Shown here: piece by piece, positions 46,404 to 54,410 of the stretch | Numbering within the stretch: the stretch's first letter is position 1 | Layout of the letters: every line of letters starts with the position of its first letter | NCBI RefSeq assembly: GCF_006440675.2 | Contig: NZ_CP083951.1 | Coordinates: 4,435,501 to 4,499,500 of the forward strand | Source of the DNA: Mesorhizobium sp. B2-8-5 | GTDB taxonomy: Bacteria; Pseudomonadota; Alphaproteobacteria; Rhizobiales; Rhizobiaceae | Direction of reading: 5' to 3' | DNA: 64,000 bases | Notes under the pieces: generated by a model | The model's database searches: none | What the model saw: the letters and a program-made list of their open reading frames with translations, nothing else | What the model was told of the DNA's origin: nothing | Position numbers and translations under genes: made by a program

Positions 46404-47903
46404 TTATTCGATGCCGAGCTTGGCCTTGACGAGATCGTTGACCGCCTGCGGGTTGGCCTTGCCGCCGGTCGCCTTCATGACCTGGCCGACGAACCAGCCG
46501 GCCATGGTGGGCTTGGCGCGCGCCTGCTCGGCCTTTTCCGGATTGGCGGCGATGACCTCATCGACCGCCTTCTCGATGGCGCCGGTGTCGGTGACCTGCT
46601 TCATGCCGCGGCTCTCGACATGCTGGCGCGGATCGCCGCCCTCGTTCCAGACGATCTCGAATAGGTCCTTGGCGATCTTGCCGGAGATCGTGCCTTCCTT
46701 GATCAGGTCGAGAACAGCGCCGAGCTGCTCGGGCGAAACCGGAGCATTTTCAATGCCCTTGCCAGCTTTGTTCAGCTGGCCAAGGAGATCGTTGATGACC
46801 CAGTTGGCGGCGAGCTTGCCGTCGCGCCCTGCCGCCACCTTCTCGAAATAATCGGCGATCGGCTTTTCCGATACCAGGACCGAGGCGTCATAGGCCGAGA
46901 GGCCGAGCGCATCGACCAACCGCGCCTTCTTGTCGTCGGGCAGCTCCGGCAGGTTCCTGGCGAGCGCATCGACATAGGCCTGGTCGAATTCCAGCGGCAA
47001 AAGGTCGGGATCCGGGAAATAGCGGTAGTCATGCGCTTCTTCCTTGGAGCGCATCGAACGCGTCTCGCCCTTGACCGGATCGAACAGGCGTGTCTCCTGG
47101 TCGATCTTGCCGCCGTCCTCCAGAATGGCGATCTGGCGACGCGCCTCATATTCGATGGCCTGGCCGATGAAGCGGATCGAGTTCATGTTCTTGATCTCGC
47201 AACGCGTGCCGAAGGCGCCGCCCGGACGGCGCACCGAGACGTTGACGTCGGCACGCAGCGAGCCTTCGTCCATGTTGCCGTCGCAGGTGCCGAGATAGCG
47301 CATGATCGAGCGCAGCTTCGTCACATAGGCCTTGGCCTCGTCGGCCGAGCGGATGTCGGGCTTGGAGACGATCTCCATCAGCGCCACGCCGGAGCGGTTG
47401 AGGTCGACATAGGACATGGTCGCATGCTGGTCATGCATCGACTTGCCGGCATCCTGTTCCAGATGCAGGCGCTCGATGCCGACCTCGATGTCCTCGAACT
47501 CGCCCTGGCGGTCGGGCCCGACGGAGACGATCACCTTGCCCTCGCCGACGATCGGCTGCTTGAACTGCGAGATCTGGTAGCCCTGCGGCAGGTCCGGATA
47601 GAAATAGTTCTTCCGATCGAAGACCGACTTGTGATTGATCGCGGCCTTCAGGCCGAGCCCCGTGCGGATCGCCTGCTTGACGCATTCCTCGTTGATGACC
47701 GGCAGCATGCCGGGCATCGCCGCGTCGACAAGGCTGACATTGGCGTTGGGCGCTGCGCCGAACGACGTCGAGGCGCCGGAAAAGAGTTTTGCCTCCGAGA
47801 TCACTTGCGCATGCACTTCGAGCCCGATGATGATCTCCCAGTCGCCGGTGGCGCCGGGGATCAGACGTTTTGCGTCGGGGGTGCGGGTGTCGATGATGCT
47901 CAT
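46404..47903 (-). CDS. gatB: Aspartyl/glutamyl-tRNA(Asn/Gln) amidotransferase subunit B
   Basis: 499 residues. The core begins [20 protein letters not shown], with [22 protein letters not shown] and the cradle-domain motifs RIHLE-like [15 protein letters not shown] and [14 protein letters not shown]; the YqeY-like tail domain ends the protein. It transfers amide nitrogen onto misacylated tRNA with GatA and GatC, which are not in the window. The start is the ATG at 47903, where the family starts; an in-frame extension upstream is not conserved. Confidence 0.95.
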   Translation of the reverse strand: MSIIDTRTPDAKRLIPGATGDWEIIIGLEVHAQVISEAKLFSGASTSFGAAPNANVSLVDAAMPGMLPVINEECVKQAIRTGLGLKAAINHKSVFDRKNYFYPDLPQGYQISQFKQPIVGEGKVIVSVGPDRQGEFEDIEVGIERLHLEQDAGKSMHDQHATMSYVDLNRSGVALMEIVSKPDIRSADEAKAYVTKLRSIMRYLGTCDGNMDEGSLRADVNVSVRRPGGAFGTRCEIKNMNSIRFIGQAIEYEARRQIAILEDGGKIDQETRLFDPVKGETRSMRSKEEAHDYRYFPDPDLLPLEFDQAYVDALARNLPELPDDKKARLVDALGLSAYDASVLVSEKPIADYFEKVAAGRDGKLAANWVINDLLGQLNKAGKGIENAPVSPEQLGAVLDLIKEGTISGKIAKDLFEIVWNEGGDPRQHVESRGMKQVTDTGAIEKAVDEVIAANPEKAEQARAKPTMAGWFVGQVMKATGGKANPQAVNDLVKAKLGIE

Positions 47904-48310
47904 GGAGGCCTGTCGGATGGCTTGCTTGGGGTGGTTCGATTTGCATATCATGTTGCGAAAATCGCAACACTCGCTAGTGCAAACAGCTCGGCGAGACAAG
48001 CGCAAAGCCCGTACGCTGGCCTTTTCCGCCACCTTCGCCTAAGAAACGTCCATCCCAATGGAGAGTGGATGTCCACTTACGCTCGGTCCCGGTGAAGCCC
48101 TGACCTCCTAAGCGAGGCGGGGCGGAAAAACCTGGAACCCCGTGCCGCGACGTCCCGCGGCGCTGGTTTTTGTTGTTTTCCCGGGAATTCTCCAATGGAC
48201 ATTTCGCGCAGCGCATGACCCCGAAAATCGAAATCGATTTTCGGAAAGGATCATGCGCCAAATAAGGGTGCCACAGCGTCCTTTGCGCGTCCAAGAGGAC
48301 GCGCGGCGCT
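47904..48310. other. Noncoding region upstream of gatB carrying palindromic repeats
   Basis: Holds no supported gene. It includes the divergent upstream sequence of gatB and, from 48211, two stacked palindromic elements described separately. Between 48110 and 48200 there is a GC-rich region with imperfect inverted repeats (GCCGCGACGTCCCGCGGC, about 48151-48168). Confidence 0.5.
48211..48258. repeat. Composite palindromic element GCGCATGA...TCATGCGC
   Basis: Outer arms GCGCATGA (48211-48218) and TCATGCGC (48251-48258) enclose inner arms CCGAAAATCG (48221-48230) and CGATTTTCGG (48235-48244). It shares its architecture (GATCATGC outer arm, CCGAAAA inner arm) with the element at 49279-49327. Its style is known from rhizobial genomes. 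Confidence 0.7.
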
Positions 48311-48314
48311 GTGG
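48271..48314. repeat. Double-stem palindromic element CCACAGCG...CGCTGTGG
   Basis: CCACAGCG (48271-48278) pairs with CGCTGTGG (48307-48314); inside, GCGCGTCC (48285-48292) pairs with GGACGCGC (48297-48304) around loop aaga. I associate this repeat with Mesorhizobium intergenic regions; copy number not measurable here. Confidence 0.7.
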
Positions 48315-48553
48315 GGAACAGTGCTCCTGCACCTGCTCGCGCAGGGCGGGCGCATCGAAATAGAGAAGAACGAGAGCAGGAGGATCGCCTGGTCCTGTGC
48401 CTGACCCGCGACGCCTGGCGCTATCCAGGCTTCGACCTGGAGCTCTTCCGAAAGCTGGGGCGGAAGAAGGCGGTTTCCTCAACGATCGGCGGTCTTTACC
48501 GCATCACCCGACGCGGGCTTGAGCTCGTGCGCGCCCAACTCGACAACCATTAG
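48311..48553 (+). CDS. Orphan open frame, possible gene fragment
   Basis: Up to 80 codons; the GTG start lies inside the repeat element. Residues about 25-80 (RLVLCLTRDAWRYPGFDLELFRKLGRKKAV, then IGGLYRITRRGLELVRAQ) look like genuine protein, with a winged-helix-like tail, while the first 24 residues look random. It may be the 3' remnant of a gene whose 5' part was replaced by the repeat, or noncoding. No match is recognised. Confidence 0.35.
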   Translation: MGNSAPAPARAGRAHRNREEREQEDRLVLCLTRDAWRYPGFDLELFRKLGRKKAVSSTIGGLYRITRRGLELVRAQLDNH

Positions 48554-48565
48554 TGCCTTTGTTTT

Positions 48566-48615
48566 ACGCAATTCCGGACGGAAAACCGCGCACACTTTTC
48601 CTGGAATTGCTCTAG
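48566..48615. repeat. Full-length copy of the ACGCAATTCC...GGAATTGCTCTAG repeat
   Basis: ACGCAATTCCGGACGGAAAACC (48566-48587), an inner gcgcacacttttcc, then TGGAATTGCTCTAG. The ends form an imperfect palindrome (GCAATTCC/GGAATTGC). The copy at 23741-23773 lacks the inner 14 nt. Confidence 0.7.
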
Positions 48616-48662
48616 CGCCCAATGCCGCCGGACGAAACGCCGGCGGCACCTTTCCGTTTGCT

Positions 48663-49094
48663 TCAGGCCGTGGCGATGTAGGCTTTCATCTCTTCGGCTT
48701 CGCGCTCGACATCCTCGATGCGGCGCTTGACCACGTCGCCGATGGAGACGATGCCATCAAGCTGGCCGCCCTTTTCCACCGGCAGATGACGGAAGCGCCC
48801 ACGCGTCATGATCTCCATGACCTCGTTGACCGTGTGGTTTTCGTTGCAGATCTTGACCTTCGGCGTCATCGCCGAGCGCACGGCGATGTCGAGCGCGGCG
48901 GCGCCCTCCTTGGCCACCACCCTGACGATATCGCGTTCCGAGAGAATGCCAACGATCTTGCGATCGCCATTGGTGATGACGAGCGCGCCGATCCTGTGCT
49001 CGGCCAGCATGCGAATGGCCTCGCTGAGTTTTTCATTGGGCCCGAGCGTGAACACGTCATGGCCCTTGCTTTCAAGAATTGCCTTAACCGTCAT
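48663..49094 (-). CDS. CBS-domain protein
   Basis: 143 residues made of two CBS modules: TVKAILESKGHDVFTLGPNEKLSEAI..RIGALVITNGDRKIVGILSERDIVR (about 1-65) and SAMTPKVKICNENHTVNEVMEIM..FRHLPVEKGGQLDGIVSIGDVVK (about 72-125). CBS pairs bind adenosyl nucleotides and usually gate a partner protein. No partner domain is fused. ATG at 49094 has GGAGGA upstream. Flanked on both sides by palindromic repeats. Confidence 0.9.
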   Translation of the reverse strand: MTVKAILESKGHDVFTLGPNEKLSEAIRMLAEHRIGALVITNGDRKIVGILSERDIVRVVAKEGAAALDIAVRSAMTPKVKICNENHTVNEVMEIMTRGRFRHLPVEKGGQLDGIVSIGDVVKRRIEDVEREAEEMKAYIATA

Positions 49095-49227
49095 GGCGTC
49101 CTCCACTGCCTTTGACGCCGGCTCCCGCCCTGACCGGCTTTTGAGCCCCGGCGCCCTTAGGAAGACACTGGGTGCTTGGGTAACATCGTGCGCCGTGATT
49201 GATTGCATTTCAAGTGCGCCTGAGGAC

Positions 49228-49268
49228 TAGATCAGGACGGCGTTTCGTTGAATCGCCATCCTGATCTA
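49228..49268. repeat. Inverted repeat TAGATCAGGACGGCG...CGCCATCCTGATCTA
   Basis: Arms at 49228-49242 and 49254-49268 pair with one mismatch around an 11-nt loop. It forms a composite with the next element, as seen in related genomes. Confidence 0.65.
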
Positions 49269-49278
49269 TCTCTTGTTG

Positions 49279-49327
49279 GAGCATGATCTTCTCCGAAAAC
49301 CGGTTCCCACTTTTCGGGATCATGCTC
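49279..49327. repeat. Composite palindrome GAGCATGATC...GATCATGCTC
   Basis: Outer arms 49279-49288 and 49318-49327; inner arms CCGAAAA (49293-49299) and TTTTCGG (49311-49317). The right end overlaps the rhomboid stop codon at 49327-49329. It belongs to the same architecture as the element at 48211. Confidence 0.7.
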
Positions 49328-50064
49328 TAGGCGGCAGCCATCGGACGGTCGAAAAAACGCAGCCCGAAAAAGCCGGCGACGAAGCCGCCGATATGGGCTT
49401 CCCAGGCGATCTGACCGTCGATGCCCGGCGCGAAGCCAAGCAGGCCCGTGGCCAGATTGATCACCATCCAAACGCCAAGAAAGGTCATGACGCCGCGCGA
49501 GCGCAACACGGATGAGATCGGCAGCGGCTCGCCGGCGAAGGCCGCGCTGCCTGAAGAGCGGTCGACGCGGAACCCATAGCGCGCAGCCGCGCCCATCATG
49601 CCGGAGATCGCACCCGAGGCACCGACGAGCGGCGCCTCGCCATAGGGATGCAGCGCCCAGAACAGAACAACCGAAGCCAGCCCTGTCACGGCGTAGAATA
49701 TCGCGAAACGCAGCGCGCCGAGACGATTGGCGAGCGGCGAACCGAAGGCTGCAAGCCAGATCATGTTGATGGCGATATGGGCAATGCCCCCATGCATGAA
49801 CGCATAGGTGAACGGACGCGTGAACAGGAACCAGTCGAAGCCGTACTGGCCGGTGTACAGCACCGGAATGAAGGCACCGTCGTAGAGCAGCGTCATTTGC
49901 TGCGCTTCGTTCAGCACATATTGCTGCAGCAGATAGACGACCACGCATATGCCGATCACGGCGAGCACCACCGGCGGCAGGTTGAACACGGGTTCGCGGC
50001 GGCGCGGCTCGGAAGCCTCGTCCGGCGTCGGTTCGGTTTCGGTGGGGCTTACAGGCTCGCTCAT
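49327..50064 (-). CDS. Rhomboid family intramembrane serine protease
   Basis: 245 residues with about six membrane helices after a Pro/Glu-rich cytosolic N-terminus (1-27). Catalytic Ser150 lies in LVGASGAISG (GASG 148-151) and the partner His224 in WEAHIGGFVAG; the HIAINMIWL segment (about 95-103) is the usual family loop. It cuts transmembrane substrates within the inner membrane. The stop codon overlaps an intergenic palindrome, and the gene runs without a close upstream partner. Confidence 0.9.
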   Translation of the reverse strand: MSEPVSPTETEPTPDEASEPRRREPVFNLPPVVLAVIGICVVVYLLQQYVLNEAQQMTLLYDGAFIPVLYTGQYGFDWFLFTRPFTYAFMHGGIAHIAINMIWLAAFGSPLANRLGALRFAIFYAVTGLASVVLFWALHPYGEAPLVGASGAISGMMGAAARYGFRVDRSSGSAAFAGEPLPISSVLRSRGVMTFLGVWMVINLATGLLGFAPGIDGQIAWEAHIGGFVAGFFGLRFFDRPMAAA

Positions 50065-50482
50065 GCGCCTTTGTGGGTCTGGGGCTTAGGGCTTTCGGCG
50101 AGCATGTAGATCACGCCCTTTCGAATCACAAACGGCTAATCGCCACAGCCCAGATCAGAAAAGGAGCGAATCAGAACGGAGCGAATCAAAAAGAAGGCCG
50201 TCCAGGATTTCCCTGAACGGCCGGTCGAGTCCCCTGCTCCCCATAAACTCGTGACTGAAGTGCTGCCGATCGCTGCAGGAACGACCGTTTTGGAGTGGTT
50301 TTGATGTGCCACAGGCTTCGGCGGCACGCTATGTAAACCACTTGTTAACCTTAACGACCCCGAGGCGTGAACAAACGTTAACGATACTGGCACGCATCCT
50401 GCTCCGCACCGCATGAAGGTCATCGGAGGGCGCCCTGTCTGTTCGCCGATGGGACATCAAAAGACAGATTGTGCGGAGCGGA
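50065..50482. other. 418-bp region upstream of rhomboid and PAS genes
   Basis: No gene supported. GGAGCGAATCA occurs twice (50163-50173 and 50178-50188). A hairpin with arms GGCCGT (50196-50201) and ACGGCC (50217-50222) plus inner CAGG/CCTG lies next to it. TTAACC and TTAACG strings near 50340-50385 recall CtrA half-sites. Promoters for the divergent genes must be here. Confidence 0.5.
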
Positions 50483-51127
50483 ATGGACATGAATGAAAAA
50501 GGATCAATCGCGCTGTTCCAATATTGGAACCAGCTGCGTGATGGTCGCCTCGCCCCGAAACGATCGGAGGTGGAGCCGGCCGACATCAAGTCGCTTCTGG
50601 CCGACACCTTCATCCTGGAGCGCGACACGCGCGGCGAGGCGGTGTTCCGGCTCGCCGGCACGCGGCTCTGCGCCTATTATGGCCGGGAGCTCAAGGGATT
50701 CTCCTTCCCTTCGCTCTGGCGCGAGAAGGATCAGCGGCTTGTGTCGCGGCTCATGCAGGGCGTTTTCGACCAGAAATCGGTTCTGCTCATGACCTATGAG
50801 GGGTTCAGCCGCAACGGCCGTTCCAACAAATTCGAGCTCATGGCGCTGCCGCTGGACGGGGGCGCCCAGAACCCGCGCTGCCTCGGCATCGTCAGCGCCG
50901 CCGACAAGCCGTTCTGGCTTGGCGCCGATCCGCTCGCCGACGCGCTCATCGATACGATCCGGGTGATAGATCCCGACAAGGAGCCGATGTTCCTGAAGAA
51001 CCGTCCGGCGATCGACGTCCCCTCGCTCGTTCCGGCCGAATTCGATCCTCCGGAGACCATTTCGGCGCTCGGCCGCGTGCGCCGCATCCGCCATCTCGTC
51101 GTCCTCGACGGCGGGCGTCACGAGTGA
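50483..51127 (+). CDS. PAS-domain protein (PAS_5-like)
   Basis: 214 residues. The PAS-like core spans about 35-150: ADTFILERDTRGEAVFRLAGTRLCAYYGRELKG, then a WREKDQRLVSRLMQGVFDQKSVLLMTYEG stretch. No transmitter, HTH or catalytic domain is attached, so it acts through protein contacts. ATG at 50483 has GGAG at 4 nt; GTG and ATG alternatives are 12 nt up and 6 nt down. It is followed by PilZ and transglutaminase-like genes on the same strand. Confidence 0.75.
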   Translation: MDMNEKGSIALFQYWNQLRDGRLAPKRSEVEPADIKSLLADTFILERDTRGEAVFRLAGTRLCAYYGRELKGFSFPSLWREKDQRLVSRLMQGVFDQKSVLLMTYEGFSRNGRSNKFELMALPLDGGAQNPRCLGIVSAADKPFWLGADPLADALIDTIRVIDPDKEPMFLKNRPAIDVPSLVPAEFDPPETISALGRVRRIRHLVVLDGGRHE

Positions 51128-51300
51128 GCCCGGCCGTGTAAGGTTTCCCGGTCGCTCCCGGTAAGTTTTTCCGCGTCGCGCGAGCCCCCAGGCCCAGGCT
51201 TTTGCGGCCGACTTTCCCGTTTGTTAACCTGCTTTGCTGTAGTTTTTCGGGTGAAATTCCTCGCATCGTCGCGCGGAATGCCAACGGGGTGTAGGCAGTC

Positions 51301-51918
51301 ATGAGGTCAGCGGCGGTAGAATATGCGCCGTCACGAGCTGAGAGGCGCAACTTTCAGCGTGTCCGCGTCAAGATTTACGGGCGCTTCATGCTGGAAGACC
51401 GCACCGAGCATCCTTGCCAGGTGATCGATATGTCGCCCGGCAATGTTGCGTTGCGTACGGACCGGATCGGCATGCCGGGCGAGAAGGTCATCGCCTATAT
51501 CGACCATATCGGCCGTGTCGAAGGCATCGTGACGCGCACGTCGCAGGACGGTTTCGCCATGACCGTCATCGCCTCGGACCGCAAGAAGGACAAGCTTGCC
51601 GCGCAGCTCACCTGGCTTGCCAACAAGCATGAGCTCGACCTGCCCGAGGACCGCCGCCACGAGCGCGTGGCGCCGCGCAATCCGATGAGCGTCCTGCAGC
51701 TCACCGACGGGCGCCAGTATCAGTGCCGCATCATCGACCTGTCGCTCTCGGGTGCTGCCGTCGAAATCGACGTCAAGCCGGCGATCGGCGTCCAGGTCAC
51801 GTTAGGCACGATGCGCGGCCAGGTGGTGCGCCATTTCGAGGACGGCGTCGCCATCGAGTTCGCGGTTATCCAGCGGCCGGAAACGCTCGATCAGGAATTC
51901 AACGCGCCGCGCTCCTGA
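51301..51918 (+). CDS. Tandem PilZ-domain protein (predicted c-di-GMP receptor)
   Basis: 205 residues with two PilZ-like units. First: RRNFQRVRVK (about 15-24) with VIDMSPGNVAL (about 41-51). Second: DRRHERVAPR (about 117-126) with IIDLSLSGAAVEI (about 144-156). Both keep the RxxxR and D/NxSxxG-type c-di-GMP motifs, though the first has DMSPGN rather than DxSxxG. No other domain. It sits between PAS and transglutaminase-like genes. Three 13-nt repeats straddle its stop. Confidence 0.85.
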   Translation: MRSAAVEYAPSRAERRNFQRVRVKIYGRFMLEDRTEHPCQVIDMSPGNVALRTDRIGMPGEKVIAYIDHIGRVEGIVTRTSQDGFAMTVIASDRKKDKLAAQLTWLANKHELDLPEDRRHERVAPRNPMSVLQLTDGRQYQCRIIDLSLSGAAVEIDVKPAIGVQVTLGTMRGQVVRHFEDGVAIEFAVIQRPETLDQEFNAPRS

Positions 51919-51967
51919 GACGCGCGACGCGCGCTTCTGAGACGAGCTGAAGCCCGCTCCTGAGACG
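51910..51967. repeat. Triple direct repeat across the PilZ gene stop codon
   Basis: CGCTCCTGAGACG at 51910-51922, CGCTTCTGAGACG at 51932-51944 and CGCTCCTGAGACG at 51955-51967, spaced 22 and 23 nt. The first copy includes the gene's TGA stop. The two downstream copies each continue AGCTGA. Confidence 0.7.
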
Positions 51968-51985
51968 AGCTGACACAAGCAAAGC

Positions 51986-52012
51986 AAACCGGCCCTTAGC
52001 GGCCGGTTTTTT
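51986..52012 (+). terminator. Intrinsic terminator of the PilZ gene
   Basis: AAACCGGCC (51986-51994) pairs with GGCCGGTTT (52001-52009), 6-nt loop, then TTTTTT (52007-52012). Confidence 0.85.
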
Positions 52013-52215
52013 GTTGTCCTCTTGGGAGGTCGGACGCGGGCCGCCAGTGACATCAGAATCTTGCGCGGGCCGGATGAAAATCTGAACAATCCGAAATTCC
52101 GATAGTTCAAATTTTATGTTTATTCTACTGGCGTTTTATTCAACGTCTACTTCGGGTTTTTGCGTCAAATAAATCCCAACGTGGCACAGTCTCCTCAAAC
52201 GGGGAGACTACAACA

Positions 52216-52821
52216 ATGAAAATGACGAGGGGCAAGCTGTTGCTCTTGGCAATGGCGATGCAGCTTTCCGCGTGGGGCACGGCAAGCGCAGGACCGGCTT
52301 TCATGCATACGGGTGGCCGCACCACCCAGCCGGTCGGCCACTACGATTTCTGCCAGCGCATTCCGGTCGAATGCAACCAACGGACGCCGAAGGGTCCGCC
52401 GGTCGAGCTGACGCGCAAGCTGTGGGCGACGATCGTCAACGTCAACAATTCGGTCAACGTCCGGGTCAAGCCTCGCACCGATATGGAGATCTACGGTGTC
52501 GAGGAATACTGGGCCTATCCCGACAAAGGCTATGGCGACTGCGAGGACTACGCGCTGGAGAAGCGCCGCGAGTTGATGGCCGTCGGCGTGCCGGCAGGCA
52601 ATCTGCTGATGACGGTGGTGCGCCAGCCGAATGGCGACGGCCATGCGGTACTCACGGTGCGCACCAGCCTCGGCGAATTCATCCTCGACAATCTCGAGCC
52701 GAAAGTGCTCGCCTGGAACGACACGGTCTACACCTATCTCAAACGTCAATCGACGGAGAATTCGGGCGCTTGGGTAACGATCAACGACGGCCGCGAGGAC
52801 GCGGTCGCCAGCGTCCGCTAG
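52216..52821 (+). CDS. Transglutaminase-like cysteine peptidase (LapG-like family)
   Basis: 201 residues. Signal peptide (about 1-25), then a periplasmic domain of the bacterial transglutaminase-like cysteine peptidase type. Catalytic triad candidates are Cys109 (KGYGDCEDYALEK), His143 (GDGHAVLTV) and Asp158 (FILDNLEP). LapG of this superfamily cuts adhesins at the cell surface under c-di-GMP control; whether this one does is unproven. Its upstream region is AT-rich. The nearby PilZ and PAS genes suggest a link to c-di-GMP signalling. Confidence 0.85.
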   Translation: MKMTRGKLLLLAMAMQLSAWGTASAGPAFMHTGGRTTQPVGHYDFCQRIPVECNQRTPKGPPVELTRKLWATIVNVNNSVNVRVKPRTDMEIYGVEEYWAYPDKGYGDCEDYALEKRRELMAVGVPAGNLLMTVVRQPNGDGHAVLTVRTSLGEFILDNLEPKVLAWNDTVYTYLKRQSTENSGAWVTINDGREDAVASVR

Positions 52822-52923
52822 GGCGCCAAAGCGATCGGGTACGCCGCCCATGATGCGGCGGCGTGCCCAAGGAGAAAGCCCGGTCGAGTCCCCACCCTCC
52901 CCGTCCCCAACGACCGGGTTTTA

Positions 52924-52954
52924 GGAGCCGGCCCCTGTCCCCGGGGCCGGCTCC
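52924..52954 (+). terminator. Strong GC hairpin after the transglutaminase-like gene
   Basis: GGAGCCGGCCCC (52924-52935) pairs with GGGGCCGGCTCC (52943-52954), loop tgtcccc. A T-run is absent, so it may be a processing or pause hairpin rather than a full terminator. Confidence 0.45.
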
Positions 52955-53076
52955 GCTGTTTCTGACGATACGCTTCCGATGGCCTGAATTTCTGTTTGGG
53001 GGGCCTTCTGCTACAACAGAAGATAGCGCGAAACTCTTCTCCTGTTTGTCTGCGCGCCAACCGAGGGATGTTCTGT

Positions 53077-53826
53077 ATGCCGAACGAACCCCGATCACCT
53101 CGCCTTGCGGTTCTTATCGACGCCGACAACGCCTCCGCGAAGATTGCCGACGGACTGTTCGAGGAAATCGCGAAGATCGGCGAGGCAAGCGTTCGCCGCA
53201 TCTATGGTGATTTCTCGAACGCCCGGTCGAAGAGGTGGGCAGAGGTTCTGTCGAAGCACGCAATCATTCCGCAGCAACAATTCGCTTACATCACGGGCAA
53301 GAACGCTTCGGATATCACGCTGGTGATCGACGCGATGGATTTGCTGCACAGCGGCCGGTTCGACGGTTTCTGTCTGGTTTCTTCCGACAGCGACTTCACT
53401 CGCCTTGCCTCGCGGATACGCGAGCAAGGCGTCGACGTGTTCGGATTTGGGGAGCAAAAAACCCCAGAGAGCTTCCGGCAGGCATGTCGCCGTTTCGTCT
53501 ATACCGAAAACCTTCTCCATGGCGCGGAGAACGCTCAAGATACTGCTCCTGCGACGAAGCCGCTTCAGGCGCCGACGGCAGCTACGCCCATTCTGAAGAA
53601 GGTCATCGGCCAGATGGAGAGTGAGGATGGTTGGGTGCTCCTGGGCACCTTTGGCAAGCAGCTCTCAAATCTCTTTTCCGATTTCGACCCGCGTACCTAC
53701 GGCTTCAGCAAACTGAGCGACCTGGTAAGGAAAACGGCCGCCTTCGACATCGAAAATCCCAAAGGCGGGTCCATGCGGATACGGATCAAACCTGCCGAGA
53801 AGAAAGGAAAAGGCAAATCCGGGTAA
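53077..53826 (+). CDS. NYN-domain protein with C-terminal LOTUS/OST-HTH-like domain
   Basis: 249 residues. The NYN (PIN-like) nuclease domain spans about 8-150: LAVLIDADNASAK with the acidic metal site, KNASDITLVIDAMDLL and FCLVSSDSDFTRLASRI, all with acidic residues kept. The tail (about 175-245: ILKKVIGQMESEDGWVLLGTFGKQLSNLFSDFDPRTYGFSKLSDLVRK) matches the LOTUS/OST-HTH style RNA-binding fold. ATG at 53077 has GAGGG at 9 nt. It is followed by an ankyrin protein 8 nt later. An RNA-directed role is likely. Confidence 0.85.
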   Translation: MPNEPRSPRLAVLIDADNASAKIADGLFEEIAKIGEASVRRIYGDFSNARSKRWAEVLSKHAIIPQQQFAYITGKNASDITLVIDAMDLLHSGRFDGFCLVSSDSDFTRLASRIREQGVDVFGFGEQKTPESFRQACRRFVYTENLLHGAENAQDTAPATKPLQAPTAATPILKKVIGQMESEDGWVLLGTFGKQLSNLFSDFDPRTYGFSKLSDLVRKTAAFDIENPKGGSMRIRIKPAEKKGKGKSG

Positions 53827-53833
53827 CGCGATC

Positions 53834-54385
53834 ATGTTAGAGATCCCTGAAGACCGATGCGAGCGCGCCAAGCTGTTCCGGGCGATCGACGACGCCTTTA
53901 AAGCAGGTGATTTCGAGACCCTTGGCAAAGCGCTTGGTGAAGCGCCGCGCTGGTTCGACGAGAGGATGCCGTTCGAGCTCGGCCTTGGTCATCCGCTGGA
54001 ATATGCGATCTACTGGAGCCCGGCGGCGTTCATCACCGCGCTGCTCGATACCGGCTCGAACGCGAACTATGAAGATCCTGCCGGCTTTCCCTCGATCATT
54101 GCCGCGTTGTCGACGGAACGGCCGGACAGGCTGGATGTCGTCCAAGTCCTGCTTGGACACGGCGCCGACCCGGATATGCGCGGCGTGAACGACTGGACGC
54201 CACTGCACTATGCGGTGTCCCGGCGTGACGCCGACGCGATCCGTCTGTTGCTCCTTTCAGGCGCGGACCCGTCGCTGCGGACTCGCATCGACGACTATGA
54301 GACGGCACTGGAAGGCGCCGAGCAGGCCGGCTTCGAGGCCGGCGCCTTTCTGTTGCGTGAAGCGATGACCAATCGCCACGGATGA
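53834..54385 (+). CDS. Ankyrin-repeat protein
   Basis: 183 residues with ankyrin repeats: an N-terminal helical cap, then DTGSNANYEDPAGFPSIIAAL, VVQVLLGHGADPDMRGVNDWTPLHYAVSRRD and AIRLLLLSGADPSLRTRIDDYETAL (about 68-165). The LLLxxGADP consensus is clear. Cytosolic, no signal. It lies 8 nt after the NYN/LOTUS gene, so the two probably form an operon and may act together; the ankyrin part would bind a protein partner. Confidence 0.85.
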   Translation: MLEIPEDRCERAKLFRAIDDAFKAGDFETLGKALGEAPRWFDERMPFELGLGHPLEYAIYWSPAAFITALLDTGSNANYEDPAGFPSIIAALSTERPDRLDVVQVLLGHGADPDMRGVNDWTPLHYAVSRRDADAIRLLLLSGADPSLRTRIDDYETALEGAEQAGFEAGAFLLREAMTNRHG

Positions 54386-54410
54386 CCACGCGCGAAGCGG
54401 GCCGCCGCCG

